Shown here piece by piece: positions 51,940-60,444 of a DNA stretch of 64,000 bases. Where the stretch lies: assembly GCA_049510975.1 (NCBI GenBank), contig JBEKYM010000021.1, positions 1-64,000 of the forward strand, written 5' to 3'. The DNA is from JAKACA01 sp049510975. GTDB lineage: Bacteria > Actinomycetota > Acidimicrobiia > Acidimicrobiales > Bog-793. Positions within the stretch are counted from its first letter, which is position 1. Every line of letters begins with the position of its first letter. The notes beneath the pieces are model-generated. The model saw nothing but the letters and a program-made list of their open reading frames with translations, was not told where the DNA came from and ran no database searches. Position numbers and translations under genes: made by a program.

Positions 51940-52733
51940 TCGCCGGCCTCCTCGGCGGCCGGCGCGCCCTCGTCACCGGCGGTGGTTCGGGCATCGGGCG
52001 CGCCATCGCGGAACGCTTCGCCGACGCCGGCGCCCGCGTTGCCGTCCTCGACGTCGACCTGGCAGCTGCCGAGGCCACCGCCGGCGCCCTCGGAGGACCG
52101 GGCGGCTTGGCGGTCGAAGGGAACGTCGCCGACTCGGGCTCGGTCGAGGCAGCCTTCGAGCAAGCGGCGACCCAACTCGGTGGACTGGACATCGTCGTCA
52201 ACAACGCCGGCGTCGGTGCGGTCCGAGCGCTCCACCGGTACTCCGACGAGGAGTGGGACCGGCTCGTGAGCGTCAACCTCACCGGGGTCTTCTACGGCAT
52301 CCGGGCGGGCGTCGTCGCCTTGCGAGCCAGCGGCGGCGGCTCCATCGTCAACGTCTCGTCGCTCAGCGGGCTGCGTCCGACGCGAGGCGAGGGCCCCTAC
52401 TCCGCCGCCAAGGCGGGGGTCATCGCCCTCACTGCCGACGCCGCCCTCGAGTACGGCCCGGAGATCCGGGTGAACTGTGTCTCCCCTGGAGTCATCGAGA
52501 CACCGCTCACGGCACCGCTGCTCGGCGATCCGTCCCTGCGGGAACGGATCGAGCGGCGCATCCCGCTGCGGCGGGCGGGCACGGCGATCGAGGTGGCGAA
52601 CGTGGTGATGTTTCTCGCCTCGGACCTCGCCGGCTACGTGACGGGCGCCAACGTCGTCGTCGACGGTGGCAGCATCCTGCCGAGCGCCCAGACCGACGAC
52701 CTGCTCGCCCGCTATGTCGAGGCCGTCGACTGA
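51936..52733 (+). CDS. SDR-family oxidoreductase
   Basis: 265-residue classical SDR: ALVTGGGSGIGRAIAERFAD, IVVNNAGVGAVRALHRYSDE, SSLSGLRPTRGEGPYSAAKA and the C-terminal YVTGANVVVDGGS. It lies third in the operon with fadD3 (4-nt overlap), so it probably acts on a hydroxyl or ketone of the HIP branch; substrate not known. Confidence 0.88.
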   Translation: MIAGLLGGRRALVTGGGSGIGRAIAERFADAGARVAVLDVDLAAAEATAGALGGPGGLAVEGNVADSGSVEAAFEQAATQLGGLDIVVNNAGVGAVRALHRYSDEEWDRLVSVNLTGVFYGIRAGVVALRASGGGSIVNVSSLSGLRPTRGEGPYSAAKAGVIALTADAALEYGPEIRVNCVSPGVIETPLTAPLLGDPSLRERIERRIPLRRAGTAIEVANVVMFLASDLAGYVTGANVVVDGGSILPSAQTDDLLARYVEAVD

Positions 52734-52756
52734 ACGACGGCCGGCCGCACGGCGAC

Positions 52757-53551
52757 TCAGACGGCGCTCGGGTCGGGCACTTCCCGCTCACGGAGCCCCG
52801 CCGCGTCGATGACCTCGCGGATGAGGAAGAGCTCGTTGGCATCCGGGAACCGTGACAACCCCACCGGGTCGGCCATCGCCAGATCGAAACCCGTCGCCGC
52901 CACGACCTCGTCGACCGTCACCCCCGGATGCACGGACACGAGGCGCAAACGGCCGCCCGCGCCGGCGAAGTCCATCACACAGAGGTTCGTGACCACACGC
53001 CGAAGCCCGAAGAACCTCGCCTGGAAGGGATCGAGGGCGGCGGCACGATCAGTGCCGACACCGGTGACGGTGTCGACGGCTTCGACGAAGACCTGTCTCG
53101 AGTGGTTCGGGATCCAGTAGGACGTGGCGTTCTGAATCGTGTTGCCGGGTGCGCCGCGAAAGCCGAGCAGCTGCACTCTCGGGGCGGCGAAGTCGCTCCC
53201 GACGGCGGCGAAGTTGTGATTGCCGAAGGCGTCGATCTGGCTGCCGCTCATGATGACGTGGCGCTTGCCCGACCAGACGATGTCGAACATCGCCCGATAC
53301 GGGTTGTAGGCCTCGACGACTTTGCCGTTGGCGAACTCGAACGCCTCGTCGTTGGCGACGAGGGCCGCCTCGCCGTCAGTCATCAGCAGGTCCGGTTCGA
53401 AGCTGGCGCGAGCAAGACGGCCGCCGATCATGGGGATCGTGCCGATCGGGTTCGCCAGCACCTCTCCGTCTCCGCGAAAGCACTCTGCGATGGCGACGAC
53501 GCAGACCTCCGCCCGGCTGGGCGGGCTCATGGCCGCAGGCCCGGCACTCAC
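52757..53551 (-). CDS. ipdB: IpdB-like ring hydrolase subunit (CoA-transferase fold)
   Basis: 264-residue class-I CoA-transferase-fold subunit. With IpdA it opens the last steroid ring (COCHEA-CoA hydrolase) rather than moving CoA. It shows EPDLLMTDGEAALVANDEAF, WSGKRHVIMSGSQID, FRGAPGNTIQNATSYWIPNH and RLRLVSVHPGVTVDEV, all close to Rv3552. GTG 53551 overlaps the ipdA stop (GTGA). The ATG at 53530 (MSPPSRAEVC) fits homologues better, so the start is uncertain by 7 codons. Confidence 0.92.
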   Translation of the reverse strand: MSAGPAAMSPPSRAEVCVVAIAECFRGDGEVLANPIGTIPMIGGRLARASFEPDLLMTDGEAALVANDEAFEFANGKVVEAYNPYRAMFDIVWSGKRHVIMSGSQIDAFGNHNFAAVGSDFAAPRVQLLGFRGAPGNTIQNATSYWIPNHSRQVFVEAVDTVTGVGTDRAAALDPFQARFFGLRRVVTNLCVMDFAGAGGRLRLVSVHPGVTVDEVVAATGFDLAMADPVGLSRFPDANELFLIREVIDAAGLREREVPDPSAV

Positions 53552-54402
53552 GATGGGCTCCCCCGTCGCGCCTGGTACTCGTCTTCGCTCACGTCCACGA
53601 ACGCCGCCCGGAATGACGCCCAGTCCTCTGGAGTGCGAGCGGCAGCGGCGTACCGCTGCTGGAAGAGCTCGTCACGCCCGTATTCAGGCACGCACGACGT
53701 GAAATGTGCAGCGCCGGCTCGCTCGACGACACCGTCGACCATCGTGCGGTTGATTCTGAGGCGTTGCTCGGTGCCGGCCGCCTCGAGGAGCTCGCCCGTG
53801 GCGACGACCCGCTCGAGCGAGACGAAACGCCGCCGCGCCGCCCGCAGGTACAAGTCGTCGAAGTAGAGGTCCGGCCCCAGAAAGGCGGCGTTGCCGCCGG
53901 CGTCGCCGACGTTCAGATGGCACAAGGCGACATCGAGCTCGAGCGCCGGCGCCGCCACGAGCTCCTCACCGTCGGCAAAAGGAGAGCGAACGGTCGAGAG
54001 CCTCGGGTTGAGGCGCAACAAATCCGAGCCGAGGCCGACACGAGACGGCAGGAACGGCAGGCGCCAGGCGGCTGCCTGCAGGCCGAGGAGGAACAGGCCC
54101 TCGTCCCAGGGCTCCTCCTCGACACGGCCGGCTTGACGGGCCGCCCGGTAGTGGGGCTCGAGCGGGATGGAGTCGAGGGACACGAACGCCGAGACGACGC
54201 GGCGCACTTGCCCGGTGGCACACAGCAGGCCGACATCGGGTCCGCCGTAGCTCACGATCGTGAGGTCGCCGACTCCGGAGCGAGCAAGGGCGCGGACGAG
54301 CGACATGGGCTTGCGTCTCGAGCCCCAGCCGCCGATACCGACCGTCATACCGGACGAGATCTCCGAGACAGCCTCCTCCTCGCTACAGCGCTTGTCCCTC
54401 AT
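53548..54402 (-). CDS. ipdA: IpdA-like ring hydrolase subunit (CoA-transferase fold)
   Basis: 284-residue partner of IpdB. Landmarks are GMTVGIGGWGSRRKPMSLVR near residue 18, LTIVSYGGPDVGLLCATGQV, LGLQAAAWRLPFLPSRVGLG near 110, and LCHLNVGDAGGNAAFLGPDL near 160, then FTSCVPEYGRDELFQQRYA. These match Rv3551 very well. The start overlaps the echA20 stop by 4 nt (ATGA). Gene order echA20-ipdA-ipdB is the mycobacterial one. Confidence 0.93.
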   Translation of the reverse strand: MRDKRCSEEEAVSEISSGMTVGIGGWGSRRKPMSLVRALARSGVGDLTIVSYGGPDVGLLCATGQVRRVVSAFVSLDSIPLEPHYRAARQAGRVEEEPWDEGLFLLGLQAAAWRLPFLPSRVGLGSDLLRLNPRLSTVRSPFADGEELVAAPALELDVALCHLNVGDAGGNAAFLGPDLYFDDLYLRAARRRFVSLERVVATGELLEAAGTEQRLRINRTMVDGVVERAGAAHFTSCVPEYGRDELFQQRYAAAARTPEDWASFRAAFVDVSEDEYQARRGSPS

Positions 54403-55199
54403 CTGGAGGAACCGGCTTCACCGCCTGAGCCTCCCTCGCCGGTGCCGCCGGAGCGCTCGCCACCGCCGAAGAACGCCGCTCGACGCTCGTCGGAGACACC
54501 GCTCAAGTTCAGCTCGAACGTGAAGCCCTGCTCGAACCGGTAGCTCTTTCGGACATCCCAGAGGTCGATGCCGTTGAGCGATTGTTTCGCCGCCCGGATC
54601 ACGACTGGCGACTTGGCGGCGATCTCGGCGGCGATCCCGAGGGCGGCGCTGCGCAGCTTGCCGGCCTCGACGACGGCGTGCACCGATCCGAAGTGGTGGA
54701 GCTCGGCGGCCGAGGCGCGAGCGGAGGTGTAGACCATGGCGCGCATCTTCTGCTGCGGCACCAGGCGGGCCAGATGGGTAGCCGCCCCGAGGGCGCCGCG
54801 GTCGACTTCCGGCAGGCCGAATGACGCATCTTCGGACGCGACGACGATATCGGCGTTGCCGACGAGACCGATCCCGCCCCCGAGGCAGTACCCATGGACC
54901 GCGGCGATGACCGGCACGGCGCACTCGTAGACGGCGGCAAAGGCAGCCGCGCACGCACGGTTGGCGCCGATCAGTACCGAGTAGCCGGGGTCGTCCTGAA
55001 CCTCCTTCAGGTCGATACCGGCATTGAAACCCCGCCCCTCCGCCCGCAACACCACCACTCGAACCGCATCGTCGCGGCTCAGGCCGTTGAGCACGTCGGC
55101 AATCTCGAACCAGCCGGCCACCGGCAAGGCGTTCACCGGAGGGTGCTCCATGACGACTTCGGCGATGCCGCTCTCGTCGGTGCTCGTCGTGATCGCCAT
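54399..55199 (-). CDS. echA20: EchA20-like crotonase
   Basis: 266-residue enoyl-CoA hydratase/isomerase-fold protein with RAEGRGFNAGIDLKEVQ, ECAVPVIAAVHGYCLGGGIG near residue 95 and FGLPEVDRGALGAATHLARL. It matches EchA20 (Rv3550), the ring-cleaving hydrolase acting on 5-OH-HIP-derived diketone CoA in the HIP pathway. A Gly/Ser-rich tail of about 17 residues is extra. It leads echA20-ipdA-ipdB and is divergent from the SDR gene at 55310, as in Mycobacterium. No -10 at the leaderless distance. Confidence 0.92.
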   Translation of the reverse strand: MAITTSTDESGIAEVVMEHPPVNALPVAGWFEIADVLNGLSRDDAVRVVVLRAEGRGFNAGIDLKEVQDDPGYSVLIGANRACAAAFAAVYECAVPVIAAVHGYCLGGGIGLVGNADIVVASEDASFGLPEVDRGALGAATHLARLVPQQKMRAMVYTSARASAAELHHFGSVHAVVEAGKLRSAALGIAAEIAAKSPVVIRAAKQSLNGIDLWDVRKSYRFEQGFTFELNLSGVSDERRAAFFGGGERSGGTGEGGSGGEAGSSR

Positions 55200-55309
55200 C
55201 GTCGTCGCAGTCCCCCGCGCCTCGGTCGATGCCCCCGGTGGGCCCGCTCGGGCCGAGCCGTCGTACCATTGCGCCGGCCGGCGACAAGACCCTACGCGAA
55301 TGAGGCAAC

Positions 55310-56167
55310 GTGCACGATGTGATCGACTTCACCGACAGGGTCGTGCTCGTCACGGGTGGGACCAAGGGCATCGGCCGGGGCATCGCGGAGTCCTTTGCCG
55401 CCAGGGGCGCCACCGTCGTGACGTGTGCACGCCGGCCGGCCGACGAGCCGCTGCGGGACGGCATCGAAGTCGTCACGGCCGACATCCGCCAGAGCGCCGA
55501 GGTCACTCGCCTCGTCGATCACGTGGCGGAGCGTTACGGGCGGATCGACGTGCTCGTCAACAACGCCGGCGGCTCGCCGCCGGCGGACTCGGCGAGCGCC
55601 TCTCCTCGCTTCTCGGAGGCGATCATCCGGCTCAACCTCCTGGCACCGCTCTGGCTGGCCCAAGCGGTCAACGCCATCATGCAGGCACAGTCGAGCGGCG
55701 GGGCCATCATCAACATCGCCAGCGTGAGCGGGATGCGCCCCTCGCCTGACACCGTCGCCTACGGGGCGGCCAAGGCGGGGCTGATCAACCTCACCGAGAC
55801 GCTGGCCGTCGAGTGGGCGCCCAAGGTGCGGGTCAACACGGTGACACCGGGCTATATCCGAACGGAGCAGGCGCCGCTGTTCTACGGCGACGAGGCCGGG
55901 ATCGCCCGCGTCGCCGCCACCGTCCCGCTCGGTCGCCTCGGCAACCCGGCCGACGTCGCCGACGCCTGTTTGTTCATGGCCTCGCCGCTCGCCGCTTACG
56001 TGAGCGGCGCGAACCTCGTGGTGCACGGCGGCGGCGAGGCGCCCCGTTACCTGTCCGGCGCGAACGACGGCGCCGTCGCCTCCGAGCGTGGTGACCGCTC
56101 TGGGCCCAAGGGCGGTGCAGGAGGCACCGTGACGGACCGGGCAGACCGTGCAGGCTCGAGTCCATGA
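55310..56167 (+). CDS. SDR-family dehydrogenase (Rv3549c-like)
   Basis: 285-residue SDR: VVLVTGGTKGIGRGIAESFA, TCARRPADEP, LVNNAGGSPPADSA, NIASVSGMRPSPDTVAYGAA followed by KAG, and SGANLVVHGGGEAPRYLS. The CARRP and NNAGGSP signatures fit Rv3549c as I remember it, which is likewise divergent from echA20. Its last 35 residues are a Gly/Asp/Arg-rich tail. GTG 55310 has a weak GAGG 5 nt upstream. Confidence 0.85.
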   Translation: MHDVIDFTDRVVLVTGGTKGIGRGIAESFAARGATVVTCARRPADEPLRDGIEVVTADIRQSAEVTRLVDHVAERYGRIDVLVNNAGGSPPADSASASPRFSEAIIRLNLLAPLWLAQAVNAIMQAQSSGGAIINIASVSGMRPSPDTVAYGAAKAGLINLTETLAVEWAPKVRVNTVTPGYIRTEQAPLFYGDEAGIARVAATVPLGRLGNPADVADACLFMASPLAAYVSGANLVVHGGGEAPRYLSGANDGAVASERGDRSGPKGGAGGTVTDRADRAGSSP

Positions 56168-56228
56168 CGGACCCGATTCACCGGGACCGAGAAGCGCCCC
56201 GACGTTTACGGCCCGGCCGTTGCCAGGC

Positions 56229-56234
56229 GACAAT
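56229..56234 (+). promoter_or_regulatory. -10 element of the TAP-type hydrolase gene
   Basis: GACAAT, then GGCATC, then the GTG at 56241; A and T fall at the key positions at leaderless distance, the first base is atypical. Confidence 0.4.
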
Positions 56235-56240
56235 GGCATC

Positions 56241-58328
56241 GTGAGCCACCACCGGCGCCTCCGGCGTTCGCTCGTGTTCGTGCCCGTGACCTTTGTCGTC
56301 GCCATCGCCCTGAGCACGCCGGCCGCCAGCAGCGCGCCGGCTGCGCCGACGACCGTGAGGGCGACCGAGCTCGGGCACTCGGCCTCGCTCGCGGTCGGCA
56401 CGCAGGTACTGAAGGAGTGTGCCCCCCATCCGTTGGCGTACTGCGGCAGCCTCCGGGTGCCCCTCAACTGGGAAGCCCCCTCCGCACCGCCCGACATCTC
56501 GGTGTGCTTCACGTGGTACCCCGCCACGGACACGCAACTGCCGGCGCTCGGTACCGTCGTACCCGTCGAGGGTGGTCCCGGGTACCCGTCGAGCGGATCA
56601 GTCGTGCCCCACGGCCTGGCAGGGTACTACGCCATGTACGGCGGGCTCCTGGCTCGCTACGACATGTTGACGGTCGACCTACGGGGCACCGGCTGTTCGA
56701 CGCTGCTCGACTGCCCGGCCTTGCAGGACTACTCCGAACCGACCGGCACGGCCGCCTTCCAGGCGGTCGTGGGCGCATGCGGCGCCTCCCTCAACCGGCG
56801 CTGGAAGACCTCATCGGGCGCCTACGTGCACGCCTCCGACCTGTTCACCTCGGCGCCGGCGGCCGACGACGTCGCCGCCGTTCTCGAGGCGCTCGACCTC
56901 GGCGCCGTCAACCTCTACGGGGACTCCTACGGGTCGTGGTTTGCCCAGGTCTTTGCTGCCCGCTTCCCGAGTCTCGTGCGCAGCCTGACGCTCGACTCGA
57001 CTTATCAAGTGCTCGGGCTGGACCCCTGGTACCGGACGAGCATCGAGGCGATGCCGCTGGACTTCGACCTCGCCTGCTCGCAGAGCCCGCAGTGTGCCGC
57101 TGTCGGCGGTTCGGCCTGGGCACAGATCGGCAGGCTCGCAGCCCGCCTGCGGGCAGCGCCGGTGTCAGGGGTCGTGCCGGGGCCCTCCGGCGATCGCGAG
57201 CGCGTCACGATGGGCGTCGAAGGTCTCGTGAACCTCGTGAGCGACGCCGCCGAGGACCCGTACATCTACCGCGGGCTCGACGCTGCCGCCGGCGCCCTGC
57301 TCGACGAGCACGACCCGGCGCCCCTGCTTCGCCTCTACGCACAGCGCTTGGCCTTCGACGAGCTCTACTTCCACGTTCGCCCCGCCGAGTACTCGGTCGA
57401 TCTCTACATGGCCGTCTCGTGCTTGGACTACCCGCAGCTGTTCGACATGGCCTCGAGCCCGCCGGCCCGCCGGCGCCAGCTGGCAGCGGCCGAGGCGGCG
57501 TTGCCCGCCTCCACCTTCGCCCCCTTCACGACGAAGGAGTGGCTCGACGTCGACCAGAACACCGAGGCGTTCACGTCCTGTCTGGACTGGCCGGCGCCCG
57601 AGATCGCCCAGCCTCCCGTGGCAACTCCTGCCCCGCTGTTGCCGCCGAACCTGCCCGTCCTCATCCTCGGCAGCCAGCTCGACACCTGGACGCCGCCCGC
57701 CGGCGTCCCCGAGGTGCAGGACGAGCTCGGCGCCGATTCGCGTTTCGTGCTGTTCAACGGCGCCACGCACGTCGTCGGGGAGAGTTACGACCCGATCGCC
57801 GCTTGTGCCTCCTCCATCATCGACCAGTTCGTGACGGATCCGGCGTCGTTGCAGACCATCGACGCCACTTGCGCGGCCAGCCTGCCCAACGTGCGAGCCG
57901 TCGGCGTCTACCCGGCCTCGTTGGCAGCCGTGCCCCCGCTCGCCGAGACGGTCGGCGCCAGGGTGTCGAAGCAGAATCTGGAGCTCGCCGCTGCCGCCGT
58001 CATGACAGCCGGCGATGCCGTGGCCCGCTACGCGGCCATCTTCGCCAGCCACGACGACGGGTTGTACGGGGGCACCGCACGTTTCGTCGACGGCACCTTC
58101 GAGCTGTCCGGCGACGAGCTCGTGCCCGGAGTCGCCGTCAGCGGGACGGTGCGGGTGCGAGGTGCCGATGAGCTCGTCACGGCGAAACTGACCGCCACCT
58201 CGTCGACCGCCGGCGCCAGCCCCGCCACCGTCGTCGCCCACTGGTCGGACTTCGGGGCGGCGGCGACAGCCAACGTCACCGCCTCCTTCGGGGACGCGAG
58301 CGTCACCGGGACGATGCCGGCGCCCTGA
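56241..58328 (+). CDS. Secreted alpha/beta hydrolase (TAP/S33-type peptidase)
   Basis: 695-residue exported hydrolase. A basic N-terminus (SHHRRLRRSL) and hydrophobic core ending near ASSAPAA form a signal peptide. The oxyanion region is PVEGGPGYPSSG, then YDMLTVDLRGTGCS, nucleophile LYGDSYGSWFAQVF (serine near residue 229), and a TAP-like C-terminal domain with LILGSQLDTWTPP (acid) and GATHVV (histidine). A beta-rich extension of about 130 residues follows the hydrolase domain. Family members remove N-terminal peptides; true substrate unknown. Confidence 0.87.
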   Translation: MSHHRRLRRSLVFVPVTFVVAIALSTPAASSAPAAPTTVRATELGHSASLAVGTQVLKECAPHPLAYCGSLRVPLNWEAPSAPPDISVCFTWYPATDTQLPALGTVVPVEGGPGYPSSGSVVPHGLAGYYAMYGGLLARYDMLTVDLRGTGCSTLLDCPALQDYSEPTGTAAFQAVVGACGASLNRRWKTSSGAYVHASDLFTSAPAADDVAAVLEALDLGAVNLYGDSYGSWFAQVFAARFPSLVRSLTLDSTYQVLGLDPWYRTSIEAMPLDFDLACSQSPQCAAVGGSAWAQIGRLAARLRAAPVSGVVPGPSGDRERVTMGVEGLVNLVSDAAEDPYIYRGLDAAAGALLDEHDPAPLLRLYAQRLAFDELYFHVRPAEYSVDLYMAVSCLDYPQLFDMASSPPARRRQLAAAEAALPASTFAPFTTKEWLDVDQNTEAFTSCLDWPAPEIAQPPVATPAPLLPPNLPVLILGSQLDTWTPPAGVPEVQDELGADSRFVLFNGATHVVGESYDPIAACASSIIDQFVTDPASLQTIDATCAASLPNVRAVGVYPASLAAVPPLAETVGARVSKQNLELAAAAVMTAGDAVARYAAIFASHDDGLYGGTARFVDGTFELSGDELVPGVAVSGTVRVRGADELVTAKLTATSSTAGASPATVVAHWSDFGAAATANVTASFGDASVTGTMPAP

Positions 58329-58378
58329 GCCAAGCGGCGAGCCGGGCAACCCGACCCCTCGGGCCGGAGTCGGCCGCG

Positions 58379-58384
58379 TAGCGT
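58379..58384 (+). promoter_or_regulatory. -10 element of the ABC transporter operon
   Basis: TAGCGT, then CGGGCG, then ATC (58391), which opens the conserved N-terminus of the ABC ATPase. Same 6-nt distance as at ten other genes. Confidence 0.55.
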
Positions 58385-58390
58385 CGGGCG

Positions 58391-59077
58391 ATCATCACAC
58401 TCGGGGCCCTGTCACATACTTACCGCCGGCGCCGCGCCGAGCCGGTCCCGGTGCTGAGGAACGTCTCGATGACCGTGGCCGCCGGCGACTACGTCTCGCT
58501 CGTCGGTCCGTCCGGCTCCGGCAAGACGACCCTGCTCTCGCTCATCGGAGGCCTGGACCGACCGCAGGGCGGAACGGTCGTCGTCGGCGGCCATGACCTC
58601 GGCACGCTCTCGGGTGACGGGCTGGCCAGCTTTCGCCGGGACACGGTGGGTTTCGTCTTCCAGCATTTCGGGCTCCTCGAGGCCCTCACCGCCCAGGAGA
58701 ACGTCGAGCTCGCCCTCATTTTGGCGGGAGCATCGAGCAGCGGACCACGGCGCAAGCGCGCCGCCTCCCTCCTGCGGCGCGTCGGCCTCGCCGGTCGCCT
58801 CGACCACCGGCCGACCGAGCTCTCCGGCGGTGAGCGGCAGCGGGTGGCCATCGCTCGCGCCATCGCCAACTCGCCCCGCATCATCCTCGCCGACGAGCCG
58901 ACGGGTGATCTCGATGACGACACCGCAGCGGAGGTCGGGGATCTCCTCGAGCAGTTGCGCCAGGAGGACGGCTGCACACTCGTCGTCGTCACGCACCATC
59001 AACAGCTGGCGTCGAGGGCGCTGCGGTCCTTCGCCCTCGACGGCGGCCGGCTCTTCGAGCGGGGCGCGACCGCGTGA
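58391..59077 (+). CDS. ABC transporter ATPase (MacB/LolD type)
   Basis: 228 residues if started at the ATC at 58391. Walker A GPSGSGKTT, Q-loop VFQHFGLLE, signature LSGGERQRVAIARA, Walker B RIILADEPTGDLDDD and H-loop VVVTHHQQ are complete. The aromatic A-loop (LSHTYRRRR) lies before the first GTG (58451), so a GTG start would lose a conserved part. No ATG, GTG or TTG exists upstream before a TAG at 58379. ATC at 58391 or 58394 therefore looks like the start, perhaps on a leaderless mRNA. It overlaps the permease gene by 4 nt. Confidence 0.88.
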   Translation: MITLGALSHTYRRRRAEPVPVLRNVSMTVAAGDYVSLVGPSGSGKTTLLSLIGGLDRPQGGTVVVGGHDLGTLSGDGLASFRRDTVGFVFQHFGLLEALTAQENVELALILAGASSSGPRRKRAASLLRRVGLAGRLDHRPTELSGGERQRVAIARAIANSPRIILADEPTGDLDDDTAAEVGDLLEQLRQEDGCTLVVVTHHQQLASRALRSFALDGGRLFERGATA

Positions 59078-60444
59078 ACTGGCGAGATGCGGGCGTCATG
59101 GCGACTCGGGAGATCCGTCGCCGGCCGGGCCGGGCGGCCCTCACCATGCTGGCGGTGGCCCTCGCCGCCGCCTTGCTCTGTGCCTTGCTGGCCATCGCCG
59201 GAACCGCCAGGACCCGCGTGCTCTCGCAGCTTTCCCACGGAGGGTCGCTCGCCGGCATCTCCGTCGAGCCGGACTCCCCCAACCCCTCCCAGGCCAGCCT
59301 CGACGACCCCGTACCAGGCCCGCCTCGTGCGCTCACGGCCGGCGCCATCGCCCGCATCCGGCGGCTGCCCGACGTGCTCGCCGTGCTCCCGATCGAGGTG
59401 GCCCCGATCGAAGTGCTGCCTCCGCTCACGCCGCCGGCCGGCTCCACGCTCTGCCCGCCCGTGCACCCGGGCGCCAACCGCCGAACGTGCGGCATGGGTG
59501 GAGGCGGGACCGCCGGAGCGCCGGGGATCACGACGCCGACCCTGTCCACCTCGACCATCGGTGCCGACTTCAGCCGCATGAGCGCGCTTCCGATCACGCT
59601 CTTGGCAGGCCGCCTGCCCGTGCCCGGATCTCTCACCGAGATCGTCGTCGGGGAGCAGTACCTCTCGGCCCTCGGTCTCGACTCGGGTCGAGCGGCTGAA
59701 GTCGTCGGCACCCACGTCGAGCTCACGACGAGCCTGCCGAGCACCGGACCGGCGTTCGTCGACCGCTACCAGAGCGAGGAGATCGTCGGGGTGGTCGACC
59801 AGCAGATGACGGCCGGAGACATCGTCGCCTGGCCCCAGCTCGTGCGACAGCTCTACTCGGCCGAACGGGGCTCGCCGGTGCGGGGTGCAACGGCACCGCC
59901 GATCTCGGGGGCCATCGTCATCGCCAAGCAGCTGAGCCAGGTGCCCGCCGTCCGCACGGCCATCGCCGCCATCGGCTACTCGTCGGCCGCGCCAGTCGGT
60001 CTCATCGTCTCGGTGGGGCGTTACCTGCACGTCGTCGAGCTCGTCCTCTCCGGCATCGGGGTCGTGGCGCTCGCCATCGCCGCCCTCGGCATCGCCAATG
60101 CACTCTTCGCCGCCGTGCGGGAGCGACGGCGCGAGATCGGCGTCCTGAAGGCGATCGGAGCGCGGGATCGAGACGTCCTGCGAATCTTTCTCTTCGAGGC
60201 GGCCGCCCTCGGCGTGATCGGAGGCGCACTCGGCACGGTCCTCGGGATCGCCATGGCGGCCGCCATCGCCGCCAACGCCAATGCCTACCTCCACTCCCAA
60301 GGCCTCGCCGGGGTGACCCTCGCCATCAGCTGGATCCTGCCGGTGGGAGCCGTTGCCGGATCGACCTTCGTGGCACTCGTGGCCGGTGCGCTGCCGGCTC
60401 GTCGGGCCTCCCGCTTGCCGGCGCGCTCAGCGGTGGACTCGTGA
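59074..60444 (+). CDS. ABC transporter permease (FtsX/MacB type)
   Basis: 456-residue permease: an N-terminal membrane helix (residues 22-45), a large extracytoplasmic MacB-PCD-like domain of about 270 residues with a Cys pair (TLCPP and RRTCGM), and three C-terminal helices with the FtsX motif FAAVRERRREIGVLKAIGAR near residue 350. Works with the preceding ATPase, probably in lipoprotein or envelope-stress handling or peptide export. Start overlaps by 4 nt. Confidence 0.9.
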   Translation: MNWRDAGVMATREIRRRPGRAALTMLAVALAAALLCALLAIAGTARTRVLSQLSHGGSLAGISVEPDSPNPSQASLDDPVPGPPRALTAGAIARIRRLPDVLAVLPIEVAPIEVLPPLTPPAGSTLCPPVHPGANRRTCGMGGGGTAGAPGITTPTLSTSTIGADFSRMSALPITLLAGRLPVPGSLTEIVVGEQYLSALGLDSGRAAEVVGTHVELTTSLPSTGPAFVDRYQSEEIVGVVDQQMTAGDIVAWPQLVRQLYSAERGSPVRGATAPPISGAIVIAKQLSQVPAVRTAIAAIGYSSAAPVGLIVSVGRYLHVVELVLSGIGVVALAIAALGIANALFAAVRERRREIGVLKAIGARDRDVLRIFLFEAAALGVIGGALGTVLGIAMAAAIAANANAYLHSQGLAGVTLAISWILPVGAVAGSTFVALVAGALPARRASRLPARSAVDS

